DNA of 64,000 nt, from the NCBI GenBank assembly GCA_003013855.2, contig PVNU02001879.1, positions 248,001 to 312,000 on the forward strand, in the 5' to 3' direction. Each line of letters begins with the position of its first letter. Positions within the stretch are counted from its first letter, which is position 1. Shown here one piece after another: positions 21,713 to 32,389 of the stretch. This DNA comes from Liriodendron chinense. Its lineage: Eukaryota > Streptophyta > Magnoliopsida > Magnoliales > Magnoliaceae. A model generated the notes under the pieces. It was given only the letters and a program-made list of their open reading frames with translations, was not told the DNA's origin and did not search any database. The translations under genes and the position numbers were made by a program.

Positions 21713-23324
21713 GAGATGGGCTAAGGTAGGCTGGCCGATTTATTTGAGGGGCCATTAATTCAGGCACAGTCTCACTCAGGTCAATGACTGAGCTTGGGAG
21801 TGGAGGGCTGGCCTATGTGTTCATGCATGCCGATTGTTAGGCAAGGAGGTCAGGCTTGGGCTTAAACATCAGGCACAGTTAATAAGTTGATCATGGACAC
21901 AAGTTTACATCATATTCAATTGAGGCCCACACAGACACTTGGCCCATGCCCATTGTGGGGGGGAACAGTGGTTTCTTGCCAGAGCTCTCTCGAACAGCTG
22001 GCCATACATCAGGTTTGTTGGTACAAGGGACTATGTCCCAGGATACCGCCCCCTCCTGAGGTACGACAGTAGCCCCCTCCTACATCAGGTTTCCCTGTGT
22101 CAGCCATGCCCATTGATCTAAAAATAGATCAGTTAAACCTGAGTTATAAAGAGCAAGGCTTAGGCACAATTCTAAATGGGCTCACACAGGCTTGTCCTTA
22201 ACTCTCCCATTGTCACCTTACCAATGGAAGTCACCAAAGGACCATGGATAGGACCCTAGACAGACTTCATAAAAAAATAAACAAATGCAACTCCAGGCTT
22301 GACTATGGATGTAAATAAAGTTCTTGGTTGAGCCCAGAACATGGTGCACCAGCCTTAGAAGCCTAATGGGCCAGCGAAGTCCACTGCGAGACCTAACTGT
22401 AGTTAGCAATTCGGCGTGTGGCAAAACTAAGGTACACATATAAAATTAGTGTGCTATACATGAATTTGCCAACTATGGACCAAACATAGCACATGTTAGT
22501 TGAATAAGTCGTGCCTTTTTTTTTTTTGTTTGAAACGTATATGTGGACTGCCACTATTTACACCTGGCTAATAGAAATGATCATACATGCATGGTATTCA
22601 ATAACGGTAACTGTGGCATCACAGCCACTGTAATTACCATTACAATAATGGGTGTAACGGTTGTTTCGGCCATTTAGAAAAATAAACGCTGTATCTACCC
22701 TGTAATGCTGTTATGGACCTTCTTTTTTTCTTTATTCTTTTTTTTTTTTTTTTTCCTTCTGTAACGGCCTTTATGGCCTGTGATACATAATGGTTCCCAC
22801 CATTACCATCACGTCACAGGCCATTACCTAACCATTTTTAATACCTTGCATATATGCAGCCACATTTCTTTCCCACCAACTTTTCTTTTTCTTTATCGGT
22901 TTCAGCCAACTTGTCACGTGAAGAATACCCAATCTGTCCACACCATGATGATCACCCAGTATGAATATCAAGCAGATTCACCAATGCAGGACCCACTGTC
23001 AAAATCAATGGACAGCTGATATATGACTCAGTCTACTCGATAGGCCCAATTTTCATACCAGGTGATCATCATAGTCTGGCCCACCATTTCTACTGATTGG
23101 AAATTCAATATATCCACCAATTTAGTAGGAAGGAACTGTATTCGATCATTACTCAATGCTACAAAATGAAAATTTTGAATTCGAAAAATGGTAAATGGTA
23201 AATGGTTGTGGACAAGTCAATCAGGATTTGCATAGATATCATTGTCTCAACAGCAGCACATTCCAAATGAAAATAACAATTACAATAAAAATAATCACAT
23301 ATAAAGGATAAAAAAATTGCATAC
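21713..23324. other. No exon found; probable first intron region of the TPR/SET gene or intergenic DNA
   Basis: If the TPR/SET gene is intact its third exon should follow here on the minus strand, but I saw no TPR-like frame. T-runs stand at 22508 and 22720-22755. 22600-22830 has repeated GTAACGG and ATTACCATTAC words. The part from 22721 rightward is missing in copy B. Confidence 0.4.
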
Positions 23325-23459
23325 CTGAGTGTAGAATCTCAAAGCATTGATAAAATCTCCACTCGAAAAACATTCATTCCCTTTCCGCTTCCAGTCCAAA
23401 GCAGACGCTGCATTCTTACGACACAGCCCCATCTCTCGGTTCGTCACTTCTCCAACAGT
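23325..23459 (-). CDS. TPR/SET (SMYD-like) protein, exon 2
   Basis: The minus-strand exon lies between TTTCTCATCTTCTTAG and CAG/GTATGC. It has 45 codons in phase 0, reading TVGEVTNREMGLCRKNAASA, then WKRKGNECFSSGDFINALRF and YTQ. The KRKGNECFSSGDF.NALRFYTQ stretch is the first helix pair of a TPR. In plant TPR-plus-SET proteins related to animal SMYD4 it comes after a short leader like that of exon 1. No later TPR, MYND or SET exon was found in the following 4 kb, so the gene is either very long-introned or truncated. The exon is missing in copy B. Confidence 0.75.
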
Positions 23460-23566
23460 CTAAGAAGATGAGAAAAAGGAAAAGGGAAAAACAAGTAATA
23501 AATAGAGGGGAACGAGGGCAATTTTAGAAGATTGGAGAATGGAAGGGAGGTGGGATTTTGAAATAC

Positions 23567-23695
23567 CTGGTGGAAATGAGGCGAGGAGAGGAAGAAGTCG
23601 AGAAGTGAGGAGCAAGTGCGAGGGAGATCGTCTGGAGTTGTAATGGAGATGGCCTGCTTCAGATGGATGGGAACCAGAGATTTCAGCTTCTCCAT
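23567..23695 (-). CDS. TPR/SET (SMYD-like) protein, first coding exon
   Basis: Begins at ATG (23693-23695) and runs 43 codons to the donor CAG/GTATTT. It reads MEKLKSLVPIHLKQ, then ISITTPDDLPRTCSSLLDFF and HFHQ. This leader (M..LK.L.P..LK..I...TPDDL..TCSSLL.FF...P.FHQ) matches what I know of the N terminus of plant TPR/SET proteins such as the Arabidopsis At1g33400 type. The intron to exon 2 is only 107 bases. The 5' flank (23700-23760) is CT-rich like a leader. Confidence 0.75.
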
Positions 23696-23849
23696 TTTCT
23701 TTGCTGCTCACATCCTGGCTTTCAGCCTCTCTCTCTCGGACGATATGAAGCTACTTCACGGAGTTATTTGATGCTCTGGTAGAGAATGATGCTTCATGCG
23801 CGGTCACTCATAACGTAGCCCTGGGGACGTGAATCCAGGGCACGGGGAT

Positions 23850-24290
23850 CCCTGACTGTGGGGTTCACTGTGATGTATGTGCCTTACATCCACGCCCTCC
23901 ATCCGTTTTGACCTCATTTTAGGGCATGATCCCAAATTGAAGCAGATCCAAATCTTAGGTGGACCATACCAAAGGAAACATTGAATCCCCACCATTAAAA
24001 ACTTCATGGGTTCACCGGACTGTTTATTTGCAATCCGACCTGTTGATAAGGTGACAAATACCTGGATGAAGAGACCACACAAATATCATCTTGATCCAAA
24101 ACTTTTGTGGCCTATAAGAAGTTTACGGTCTACCTGAGGTTTGGATATGCTTCAATTACTACTGTCCCCTGTATTACGGTCTACCTGAGGTTTGGATATG
24201 CTTCATTTTTGGATCAATCTTCAGTATGATGGATGCATGGATGTAACACATGCATCACAATGGCCCCAAAGTCAAGGATCCCACCCACCT
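23850..24290. repeat. Fold-back MITE (GATCCCTGACTGTG subfamily)
   Basis: The left arm starts GGGATCCCTGACTGTGGGG (23848) and the right end CCCCAAAGTCAAGGATCCCA (24264-24283) is its inverse. The family arms and the ACACAAATATCATC core stand between. In A the right arm is preceded by a second copy of ACGGTCTACCTGAGGTTTGG (24125 and 24176). B has ordinary sequence at the first site. The paired copy is at 60455-60890. Confidence 0.7.
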
Positions 24291-24299
24291 CGGTGGATT

Positions 24300-26231
24300 T
24301 GGCTACTCCTCTCCTAGGAATCCTCACCTGTTTTACACCTAAGCTCTGTGAGGCCCACCATGGTGTATTTGTAAAATTCATTCCATATATCAAGTTATCC
24401 TCAATTTTACTCCCCGGATGCCACAAATCTTTGTTTCATAGGGCCGTCATTCAATCGATCAACAATATGCTGATTTAAACAGTGAACTTCTGTAGCTAAA
24501 CTTTAAAATCTGTGGAATGGCCTTTTTTGGGAGTGCCTTCATCTTACTGGGGTCTATCCGATGAAGGGAGTGGATGGATTCTCTCAAAGCCTTTAAGTGG
24601 GGCCAATGTAGATTGCTTTAAGATATGATGCATTCTACGTGCTTGTTGTCCGCTCCATGGACATTGCTCAAGCCCTTCTTAATTAGTGATCAAACTTGCT
24701 TACCTTCATGAAAAGCTAAATAAATAAAGTGTCGATAGTCACTTGATTTAGTGATACTTTAATTACTTTTTTCTTTTAAACATGACAGTAAAAAATGTGC
24801 TGAAAATTGAATTTGGATGGTGGAGAAACCATTTTAAATTTGATAGTTTTGGTTTTACACATGCTTGGGATTTTAGTTAAAACTGTGAAATTAATAGGCT
24901 TATTTTTGGGTCACTTAATGGTTTGACTTGCTTAGTTTTTTAGTCTAAATTATTTTACCATGAGCTTAGTACAATAATTATCTTACATGTCACACATATG
25001 TAACAAGTTGGCATGGTTAATATCATTGCTTTTCAAGTTCACTCTTACATGAATATACACAATAGAATTTCTAACATTTTTTTCTCAACAATTGCTTGTG
25101 GATTCCATAAAATGAAATTCTTGGTTGAAAAGCATTATTGGCATAAGCAAATTCTCATGGAACCAATTTGTGTGATTGAATTCTTAAGCCATGCAACACC
25201 TAATCTCTATTGTGTTGGAATGCTCTACAACACATGTTTTAGTAAGTGCATGCAACACCTGATCTCTATTTAGCCCACCTCAATGTTTGTATCACATCTA
25301 CTCCTTATAATAATCTCATGACTTCATTTTCACCATACATAATGAAATTTAGATTATTCCAAGACTTTGGTGAGTCACACCATATGGTAATATAAAGTTA
25401 TGTTTAAAAGTTCTAAATTTATGTGATGTGGCCTACTTGAGCTTTCGGGCTGAGTTTTGTATCATCTCTTCATCCAAGTTAGGATCACCAGATGAACGGG
25501 TTGGATGGAATGTTGAAAATTGGTGGCCCAAAGAAGGTTGCTATGGTGGCCATCCTCTCCCCCTTGTTCCTTGCGGTGTGGCCGACCAATTTTTGAATAG
25601 GCATTGGTTGACATTTGGCATAGGTCTGATCAACAGGTGTAAAAATTGATGGATAGAGTACTGATGCCACATAAACACCATATCCTAGAGGGGCCCACCA
25701 AATGCCTAGTGTGGATGACCAATACAAATCATGGTGGGGCCCACACTGGTTAACCTCATGGAGGATCGGAATCTACCAACCATATAATTAATCATATACA
25801 TAGAGGTTAGGCAAATAGTTCATTCTATGATGAACACAATTGGAGAATTCAAAGAATGTCAGTAGATTGGACTTGTTAACCAAATTCTCTACACATGACA
25901 ATGGTCCGACTATTTCTCTTCGAGTGTGGCCCAATTGATGAGTAGAGCACTTGATGTGTATAAAGTACAAATATTTATCATTATTATTTTTTACAGAAAG
26001 GTGGGAGCACACCACCTGTAATTTTATTGATACTTGAAAATTATATACATTAGGACAACACTGACGAGTTCCCTCCCCAAATTTTCATTTTTAAGCTTTT
26101 TATTACAACCCTCATAAAAAGTAAAAGAAAGAAAAAGAAAAAAAAAAAAAAGACCAAATGTGAAGTGACCTAGGTTACAAACAATTATTCATCATTTATG
26201 ACCTGGGTTCCCATCAAACTTTTTCGATCTA
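24300..26231. other. No gene seen between the MITE and the receptor-like protein gene
   Basis: 24330-24480 contains another MITE arm (GTGAGGCCCACCATGGTGTA). 25425-25740 has two facing arms ending in GTGGCCTACTTGAG and GGGGCCCACCAAATGCC, a further fold-back relative. 25190-25270 carries GCAACACCTAATCTCTATT and GCAACACCTGATCTCTATTT about 65 bases apart. The frames are short and unmatched. Copy B is equal except for the LTR insertion. Confidence 0.45.
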
Positions 26232-29200
26232 TTATCGTGTAAAGCAACAGTTACAAAAAAGTCTAACCTCCATCTCATCAAAGAAGCGGTAATAGGCAAT
26301 CCTCCAAGACTTCTTGAGCATCAAAACGCCACAAAAGGCCCAAAATCCCACAGCAAATCCTGGTCCCATCGCAGAGTAAAACCAAAGCATTTCATTACCT
26401 CCATCTTCTTTTACATCACCACCAATAGGTGTTGGACCTTGAGATGTCTCATCACTATCACACTTATTTGTAAGAGGAGGTCCACAAAGACCATTGTTGC
26501 CCATGTAAATAGAAGGATCTAGAAGTGTTTGGAGCTGATTTCCCAATAGAATTTTCCCCTACAAGTTGTTACTCGACAAGTTCAAGTAACTTAGAAAAGT
26601 TAAACTTGACATGCTATGAGGAATTGTACCTAAAAGCTGATTTTTGGAAAAATCCAGAGACTCTAACAATGCCAATTCACCAATCTTGTCTGGAATCTTT
26701 CCGATCAAATGGTTTCCAGATAAGATTAAGACCCGTAATCCCAAAAGACTTGTGAGTCCTTTAGGGATCTCTCCAGATAAGCTATTTGTTGAAAGGTCCA
26801 TGCATGTAACAAGTGAAAGTGTTCTAGTGTATTCAAGCATTTGCCCCTTCATCGATACAAATAAATTTTCCTTGTAATATGATGTTCCTGTACCTCCGTA
26901 GGAAAGATTGAGGTTTGTCTTCTTCATAGCCATGAGATCTTCAAAACTTTGGGGAATTGAACCGGATAAACAATTTTGTCCCACATCAAGGATCTGAAGA
27001 GAGGTTAGGTTTGATAATTGTCGTGGGATGTTGCCAGCAAACATATTTGATCGTAAACTCAGAATTCTTAAAGCTGGAAAGCTTTCGCCAATCCAAGTGG
27101 GAATATGACCTGAGAAATTGTTGTGTCCAAGGTCGAGAGTCTCCAGACCAGTACATTTCTTCAAAGATGCAGGGACTTCTCCTGATAGGTTATTGTTGCT
27201 CAAGTGCATTGTTTGGAGTTGACGTAACAGACCTAAAGACCTAGGTACGCCTCCTGATAGCTTGTTCTTGCTCAAATCAAGTGCCTGAAGAGCTACACAA
27301 TTACCCAATCTCACCGGAATGATACCACTTATATTATTTTGGGAAAGGTCAAGGACAATCAAAGAATTCATTCCTTCTATGGATGAGGGAATTATGCCAC
27401 TGATTTGGTTACCTTTCGCAGAAAAGATTTCCAAATTGTGCATGGTGGATGTAAATTTTGGTGGGATTGGCCCAGAAAATTGATTGTTGGAGAGATCAAG
27501 GACTATGGCTCCATTCAATATGCAAGGTATGGGACCACTGAAATTATTGGAACTCAAATCAATGGAGTAGGCATGAGGCTGCATTTTTAAAGGGTTGGGC
27601 AATTGGCCAGAAATCTGGTTATTTGAAAGGTTTAGTTGATCAAGTTGGGGTGTTAAATCCCAAAACCAGGTGGGCATGATGTCGGAGATGGTTGTGTTAG
27701 AGAGATCCAAGTCCTCTATGAATTTTTGTGTTCGTAGCCAGGGAGGAAATCGAGGACCTAAATGACATGTTCATAGGTTAATTCCAGAAAGCTGAAATGG
27801 AGGGGCCCAATCAGAGTGTGGATCAAAAACCAAAGAATTGGAAGACAAATCTAAGTACTCCAACTTTTTGAGGTTTTCAAAATGACTTTCGGACACGTTT
27901 CCTGTTAAGGAATTGTTAGCGAGGTTGATCCAAGACAGGTTAGAAAGCTGTCCAAAAGTTGCTGGGATTGTCCCATTCAACTGATTCCCCCATAAAGAGA
28001 AATCTTGTAAGGAAGACAATCCTCCAAGAGCTGCAGGGATATTCCCATTCAACTGATTCTCAGAGAGAGATAAACTTTGTAAGGAAGACAATCCTCCAAG
28101 AGCTGCAGGAATATTCCCATTCAACTGATTCCGATAGAGAGATAATCTTTGTAAGGAAGACAATCCTCCAAGAGCTGCAGGGATATTCCCATTCAACTGA
28201 TTCTCTGAGAGATCTAATTCTTTTAAGGAAGGCAATCTTCCAAGAAGAGCTGCAGGGATTTGGCCGGTCAGCATGCAATCGGAGAGAATGAGGTATTTAA
28301 GATTTTTGAGTTCACCTAACCAATCAGGGATGGCCGCATGCATATGGTATCCATACAAAGCCAGGGTCTCTAAATTAATAAGCTTAGTCATGGCTCTTGG
28401 AATGCTACCACCTGTTATATTCTCACCAAACAATGACAAATCAAGATCCACGAGTGAGGTAATATTCCCAATAGACACTGGGATTCCTCCCTGCAGCTGA
28501 TTGAAAGATAGTTGAAGTAGCTTCAGTTTACTCCAGCTTCCTTCAAGGATCTCTGACCAATTGTTATGATCATCAGTTGATTCCAACCACAACTCTTCCA
28601 AGTTGGGAAGTTGTGAAAATTGATAAAGAATCTGACCTCCAAACTTGTTAACTGAGAGACGTAAAGACACAAGGCTACTAATGTTAGCTATCCAGTTTGG
28701 AATTGATCTAGAGTTGAATTCGTTCCCATAGAGATCAAGGACACGGAGAGACGTGAAATTAACAGAAGCAAGAGTTGGAGAAATATATGAAAGACCACAT
28801 CTTGATAGGCGCAACTCAACAAGGGAAGGACACTTGTTCATTACGTGCACCCAATCATGGCTTGCCATAGAAAGGTTCACAGAAGACATGCGGAGGTACT
28901 TTAGAGAAGGTAGCCTTGTCAACCACCACAGGTTTTTGGAACTCAAAAGGGGATTGAAAGAAAAGTTCAGGGAAATGAGTTTAGAGAGGTTTCCAAGCTG
29001 ATGAGGGATTCTCCCACTGAATCCTGCCGTTGACAAGTTCAAATGCCTCAGCTCCTTCATGGAACCCAAGAAATCTGGAATTGGGGAGCCATGAAAAGCA
29101 TTAAAGCTCAAGTCCAAGAACTGAAGATGCTTCAGTTCCACCAAAGCTGGATCAATTCTGCCACTTAGACGCACATAAATGGGGTCATCAGTGTGGAGGT

Positions 29201-29456
29201 CGAGTTGAAGAACGTACCCAGTTATGTTGTGGCAGGTAATACCTCTCCATTTGCAGCAGTCAGAGGCTTCATCATCCCAAGAAGAGAGACGAATATTGGA
29301 GGGATCGTTGAGAGCCTTCCGAAAGGTAGTGAGAGCTTTTCTCTCCGAATCGAAGCAACCACTCACCTTCAAATATCCTTCCCAATATATTAATACATTT
29401 AAAAGAAATAAAAAAGTAAGAAAGCCTCTCTTCTGAGAAGAACAACTGATCTCCAT
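26232..29456 (-). pseudogene. LRR receptor-like protein (EIX2-like), two in-frame stops
   Basis: A single continuous frame of 1074 codons, in the size range of EIX2/Cf-type receptor-like proteins. These cell-surface immune or developmental receptors lack a kinase and signal through partners such as SOBIR1 (family knowledge). Visible parts: signal peptide (residues 1-33, FLTFLFLLNVLIYW); LRR cap (about 34-78, CFDSERKALTTF, LSSWDDEASDCCKWRG); plant LRRs to about 970; CGPPLTNKC cap; acidic juxtamembrane; membrane helix (about 1026-1047, FAVGFWAFCGVLML); short basic tail KKSWRIAYYRFFDE. No intron is needed. TGA at 27771-27773 (codon 562) looks like CGA to TGA. TAG at 26559-26561 (codon 966) replaces TCG, which survives in copy B. 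Without readthrough only a secreted 561-residue fragment could form. Confidence 0.92.
27949..28236 (-). repeat. 72-bp tandem repeats coding for extra LRRs
   Basis: Three near-identical 72-base units (28021, 28093 and 28165) and a diverged fourth (27949-28020) encode NGNIPAALGGLSSLQ repeats of 24 residues, exactly one LRR each. The differing residues are mostly in the solvent-exposed strand (LSLYRNQ, LSLSENQ, FSLWGNQ). The near-identity suggests recent slippage or unequal exchange. Confidence 0.9.
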
Positions 29457-29530
29457 TCCTTCTCTCTCTTTCTGCTCTAGAAAAAAAGTAAAATAGCTTC
29501 TTTGATAATTTCTCCCTCCGCTCTCCTTAA

Positions 29531-29538
29531 TTTATAAG
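29531..29538 (-). promoter_or_regulatory. Candidate TATA box of the receptor-like protein gene
   Basis: The minus strand reads CTTATAAATTAA about 75 bases upstream of the ATG at 29456, a normal plant spacing. No other TATA-like word fits better in the 150 bases upstream. The leader between is CT/GA-rich. Confidence 0.5.
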
Positions 29539-29934
29539 ATTTGAAGACCCCATATCTATCCATCATGCTAGCTCACCATCATTTTCTCCTAACGCAGATC
29601 AAGCAATCCTAACCACCCACTTGAAATGGTGGAAGACTCACCACCAGTTTTAAAATGGTGGTGGACTATCACAGGAGTACTGTAGCTCCTATGTAGCATA
29701 GAATGACGTAGTACCTACGAGTCTTGCCCATCTAGATCGACTAAAACATCCAAGCCGTTCATCAAGTAGGCTCCCCATATAATTCATCTCCACCTAAAAT
29801 AAAGTTCGTCAGTACATCTTGGGCCACAGACTTTTGGGGACAAAGATTGTCGTCCATCTATTCTAGGGTCCACAGTACGGAAAGCTGTGCCACCACCTCC
29901 GGAAGAGGATTGTGTAGTGAGTAACTTAAGCGTA

Positions 29935-30405
29935 CTGAGTAAACTCTGTGGGGCCACCGTCACTTAATTATTTTATCCACTCCGTCCATCCATCTTAAAA
30001 GATAATTTTACGGCTGGATGCAAAAAATGACGCATATCAAAATCTCAATTGGACCACATAATAGGAAAAGTGTGAAATGAATTTCCACCTTTGAAAACTT
30101 ATTGGGAGCCACGGAAGTTTTGGATCAAGATGATATTCATGGTTTCCCTTCATCCATGCCTATGTAATCTTATGATCAATAGGTTGGATAGCAAATAAAA
30201 AACATTGTGGGGCTTAGGTAAGTTTCAACGGTAGAAATCATTATTCCCACTGTTTCCTGTGGCATGGTCCACTTGAGCCTTGGATATGCTTCAATTTTAG
30301 GCTGAACCCCTAAAATGAGCTGGAAAAATGGATGGACGGCGTAGATAAACCACATACATTCACGTTGGGCCCAATAGAGTTTACTCAGGCAATCCGATTT
30401 CTCTT
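29935..30405. repeat. Fold-back MITE (TGAGTAAACTCTG subfamily)
   Basis: The left end ACTGAGTAAACTCTGTGGGG (29936) is answered by CCAATAGAGTTTACTCAGGC (about 30370-30390). The arms and central core are typical. A second member stands at 33940-34365 with the same ends. An extra repeat of GGCCCAATAGAG follows at 30407. Confidence 0.75.
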
Positions 30406-30489
30406 GGCCCAATAGAGCTTAGAAACAGTGTATGCCTATGTCGAGGAAGCGGAATGGTTGGTGTACCGCACACCAGCGAGCTCGCTGGT

Positions 30490-30895
30490 TTATCGACTGT
30501 GAGCCCCACCATGAGATTCGTATTATATCCAAACCGTCTGTCCATCTGACGATATATTTATAAGGGTTGAACCAAAAAATAAAACAGATCCAAAGATCAA
30601 GTGGATCACACTGCAGAATGCAGTGGGAGATTGAACAAATACCATTGAAATCTTCTTGGAGTCACAGAAGTTTTGGATCAATCTGATATTTGGTTTTACT
30701 CTTCGTCCAGGTCCGTGTGACTTTATGAACAGTTTGGATGGAAAATAAACATCGTGGTCGGCCCTAGGAATGCTTGTTGTCCACTTGAGATTTGCATATA
30801 ACTATTTTTTTGGCTAATTCCCTCAAACGATCTCATCAAATGGATGGACGGTATAGATATGATAAACACACCATTGTGAGGCCCACATAATCTTG
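30490..30895. repeat. Fold-back MITE, diverged
   Basis: The left arm (GTGAGCCCCACCATGAGATT...AAGTGGATCACACTGCAGAA) and right arm (TCCACTTGAGATTTGCATAT...CACACCATTGTGAGGCCCAC) are inverse to each other. About 60 bases of the right inner arm are missing near 30770. Confidence 0.65.
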
Positions 30896-30957
30896 ATTTT
30901 TTAACCGTTTCGTACGTTACGGTCGTCGGATGTTGCGACACGTACCACGCCAGCAAA

Positions 30958-31498
30958 GGGAGCGAATTAGATGTTACCCTGGTAACACCTTAGTGGGTGT
31001 TACCCCTACCGTGTGGGGCCCATCGTGATGTATTTTCTATGTATCTATACCGTCTATCTGTTTTCTCGTATCCTTTTAGGACATGATCCAAAACCTTAAG
31101 AAGATCCAAATCTCAGGTGGACCATACCACTAGAAACAGTAATTAATAACTATTAAAAACGTTTTGTGGGCCACAAGAGTTTTGGATCAATCTGATATTT
31201 ATATTTTTCCCTTCATCAAGACCTTATTGACATTAAAAAGAGATTGGATTGCAAATAAACGTTACCAAAATCTTACCATGGGCTCTTTGGCATTTTTAAT
31301 GGTGGGGCACTCAATCACACTGTTTCTAGTGGTATGGTCCACTTGAGATTTGGATCTGCATAATTTTTGGAACCTTATCCTAAAATGGGCTGTATAAACG
31401 GATGGACGGAGTGGATATACAAAATATCATCCATGTTGGCCATACGGTAGGGGTAACATCCACTAAGCTGTTCCCGGGGTAACACCTAAATCGCGCCC
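30958..31498. mobile_element. Complete fold-back MITE with 9-bp target duplication (Mutator-like)
   Basis: The left end GGGAGCGAATTAGATGTTAC and right end GTAACACCTAAATCGCGCCC are inverse. The pairing continues inward through both arms for about 200 bases each (GGTGGACCATACCACTAGAA versus TTCTAGTGGTATGGTCCACT). The flanks GCCAGCAAA (30949-30957) and GCCAGCAAA (31499-31507) are an exact 9-base direct repeat. A 9-base duplication with long terminal inverted repeats is the mark of Mutator-like transposition. No coding capacity. Confidence 0.88.
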
Positions 31499-31554
31499 GC
31501 CAGCAAATCCGAGAGTAACTTGCTGCGACCCGGAACTTGGGTGAGACCCTGAAC

Positions 31555-31795
31555 CTAGGGCCCACATGGATGTATTCGTTGTATATCCATTCCGTTCATC
31601 TGTATCTTCACATTATTTTAGCATAAGATCTCAAAAATGAAGCATATAAAAATTTTAGGTGGCCACACCACAGGAAACAGTGCTTATTGAATGCTTACCA
31701 TTCCTGGAGTCCACCGTAATGTTTATTGACCATCACATCTGTTGATAAGGTCACAAAGACCCAGATGAAAGGAAACAACAAATATGAGGGTCGAA
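31555..31795. repeat. Half of a fold-back MITE
   Basis: The left arm (GGGCCCACATGGATGTATTC...GGCCACACCACAGGAAACAG) and part of the core are present. The right arm is missing after AACAACAAATATGAGGG. Confidence 0.6.
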
Positions 31796-31924
31796 ACCAT
31801 TCATATAATTGTCCTCACAGATCCACCAGATCATCGGATCTGGGTTGCTGATGAAGTTCTGGCCTCTTATGGTTGAGTACGAAACCTTGCTGTACTTTCT
31901 TTCCTTAACTGTAGAAAAGCGTGG

Positions 31925-32335
31925 GTCCGTTCACAGTTGCCCCACCTTCAATGTGGATTGACCATCATGTGCCATTCATCATTAGGGGCTGACCATTGAT
32001 GTAGATCATAAATCATGTGGGTCCACCTCAATATACCATCATCATGTGGGGGCCAGTTTCAATATCCACTGCCGATCACGTGGAGCCCATCATGTGGACT
32101 CTCCATCATGTTGGCTCCACCTTTGAAGTGGGTTGTCCATCATGCTACCCCTCTTTGGAAGTGGGCTAGTTATCATTACGGGCCAATCTTTGATGTGGAC
32201 CATCCATTATGTTGGCCCACATTAATATGGGGTCATCCATCATATATTGCCTATCTTTGATGTGGACCACCCATGGTATGAGCCCCACCTCTGATGAGAT
32301 AATCCATCATGTGGGGCTTCTTTTGATACGGACTG
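31925..32335. repeat. Degenerate tandem array of ATGTGGACCATCCATCATG words
   Basis: Units of about 35-40 bases built from TTTGATGTGGACCATCCAT, CATGTGGGCCCACC and variants run for about 400 bases. Related short arrays occur at 34890-34975 and 44315-44520. Diverged minisatellite without open frame. Confidence 0.75.
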
Positions 32336-32389
32336 TATAAAAGAGCAACGCTTGTCATGAAGTATATGAGAGAGAGCTTCCTTTGATAT

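Larger units (their letters stand above)
1..26787. repeat. Segmental duplication, copy A (visible part)
   Basis: This segment is collinear with 45.53-64.0 kb. Anchors seen by direct reading: 2012 pairs with 47371, 2584 with 47957, 13914 with 51713, 18673 with 56438, 21410 with 59170 and 26221 with 63435. Identity is high, usually 0-3 substitutions per 60 bases by eye. The left edge lies before the window. The right edge is unknown, because copy B leaves the window inside the receptor-like protein gene, so 26787 is only the last base that can be paired. Copy A carries a CACTA element and a SINE that B lacks. Confidence 0.95.

Noticed and set aside
28060..28500. Plus-strand frames opposite the receptor-like protein gene
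   Set aside because: They are shadows of the 72-bp repeats on the other strand (HSTDS..REI repeats).
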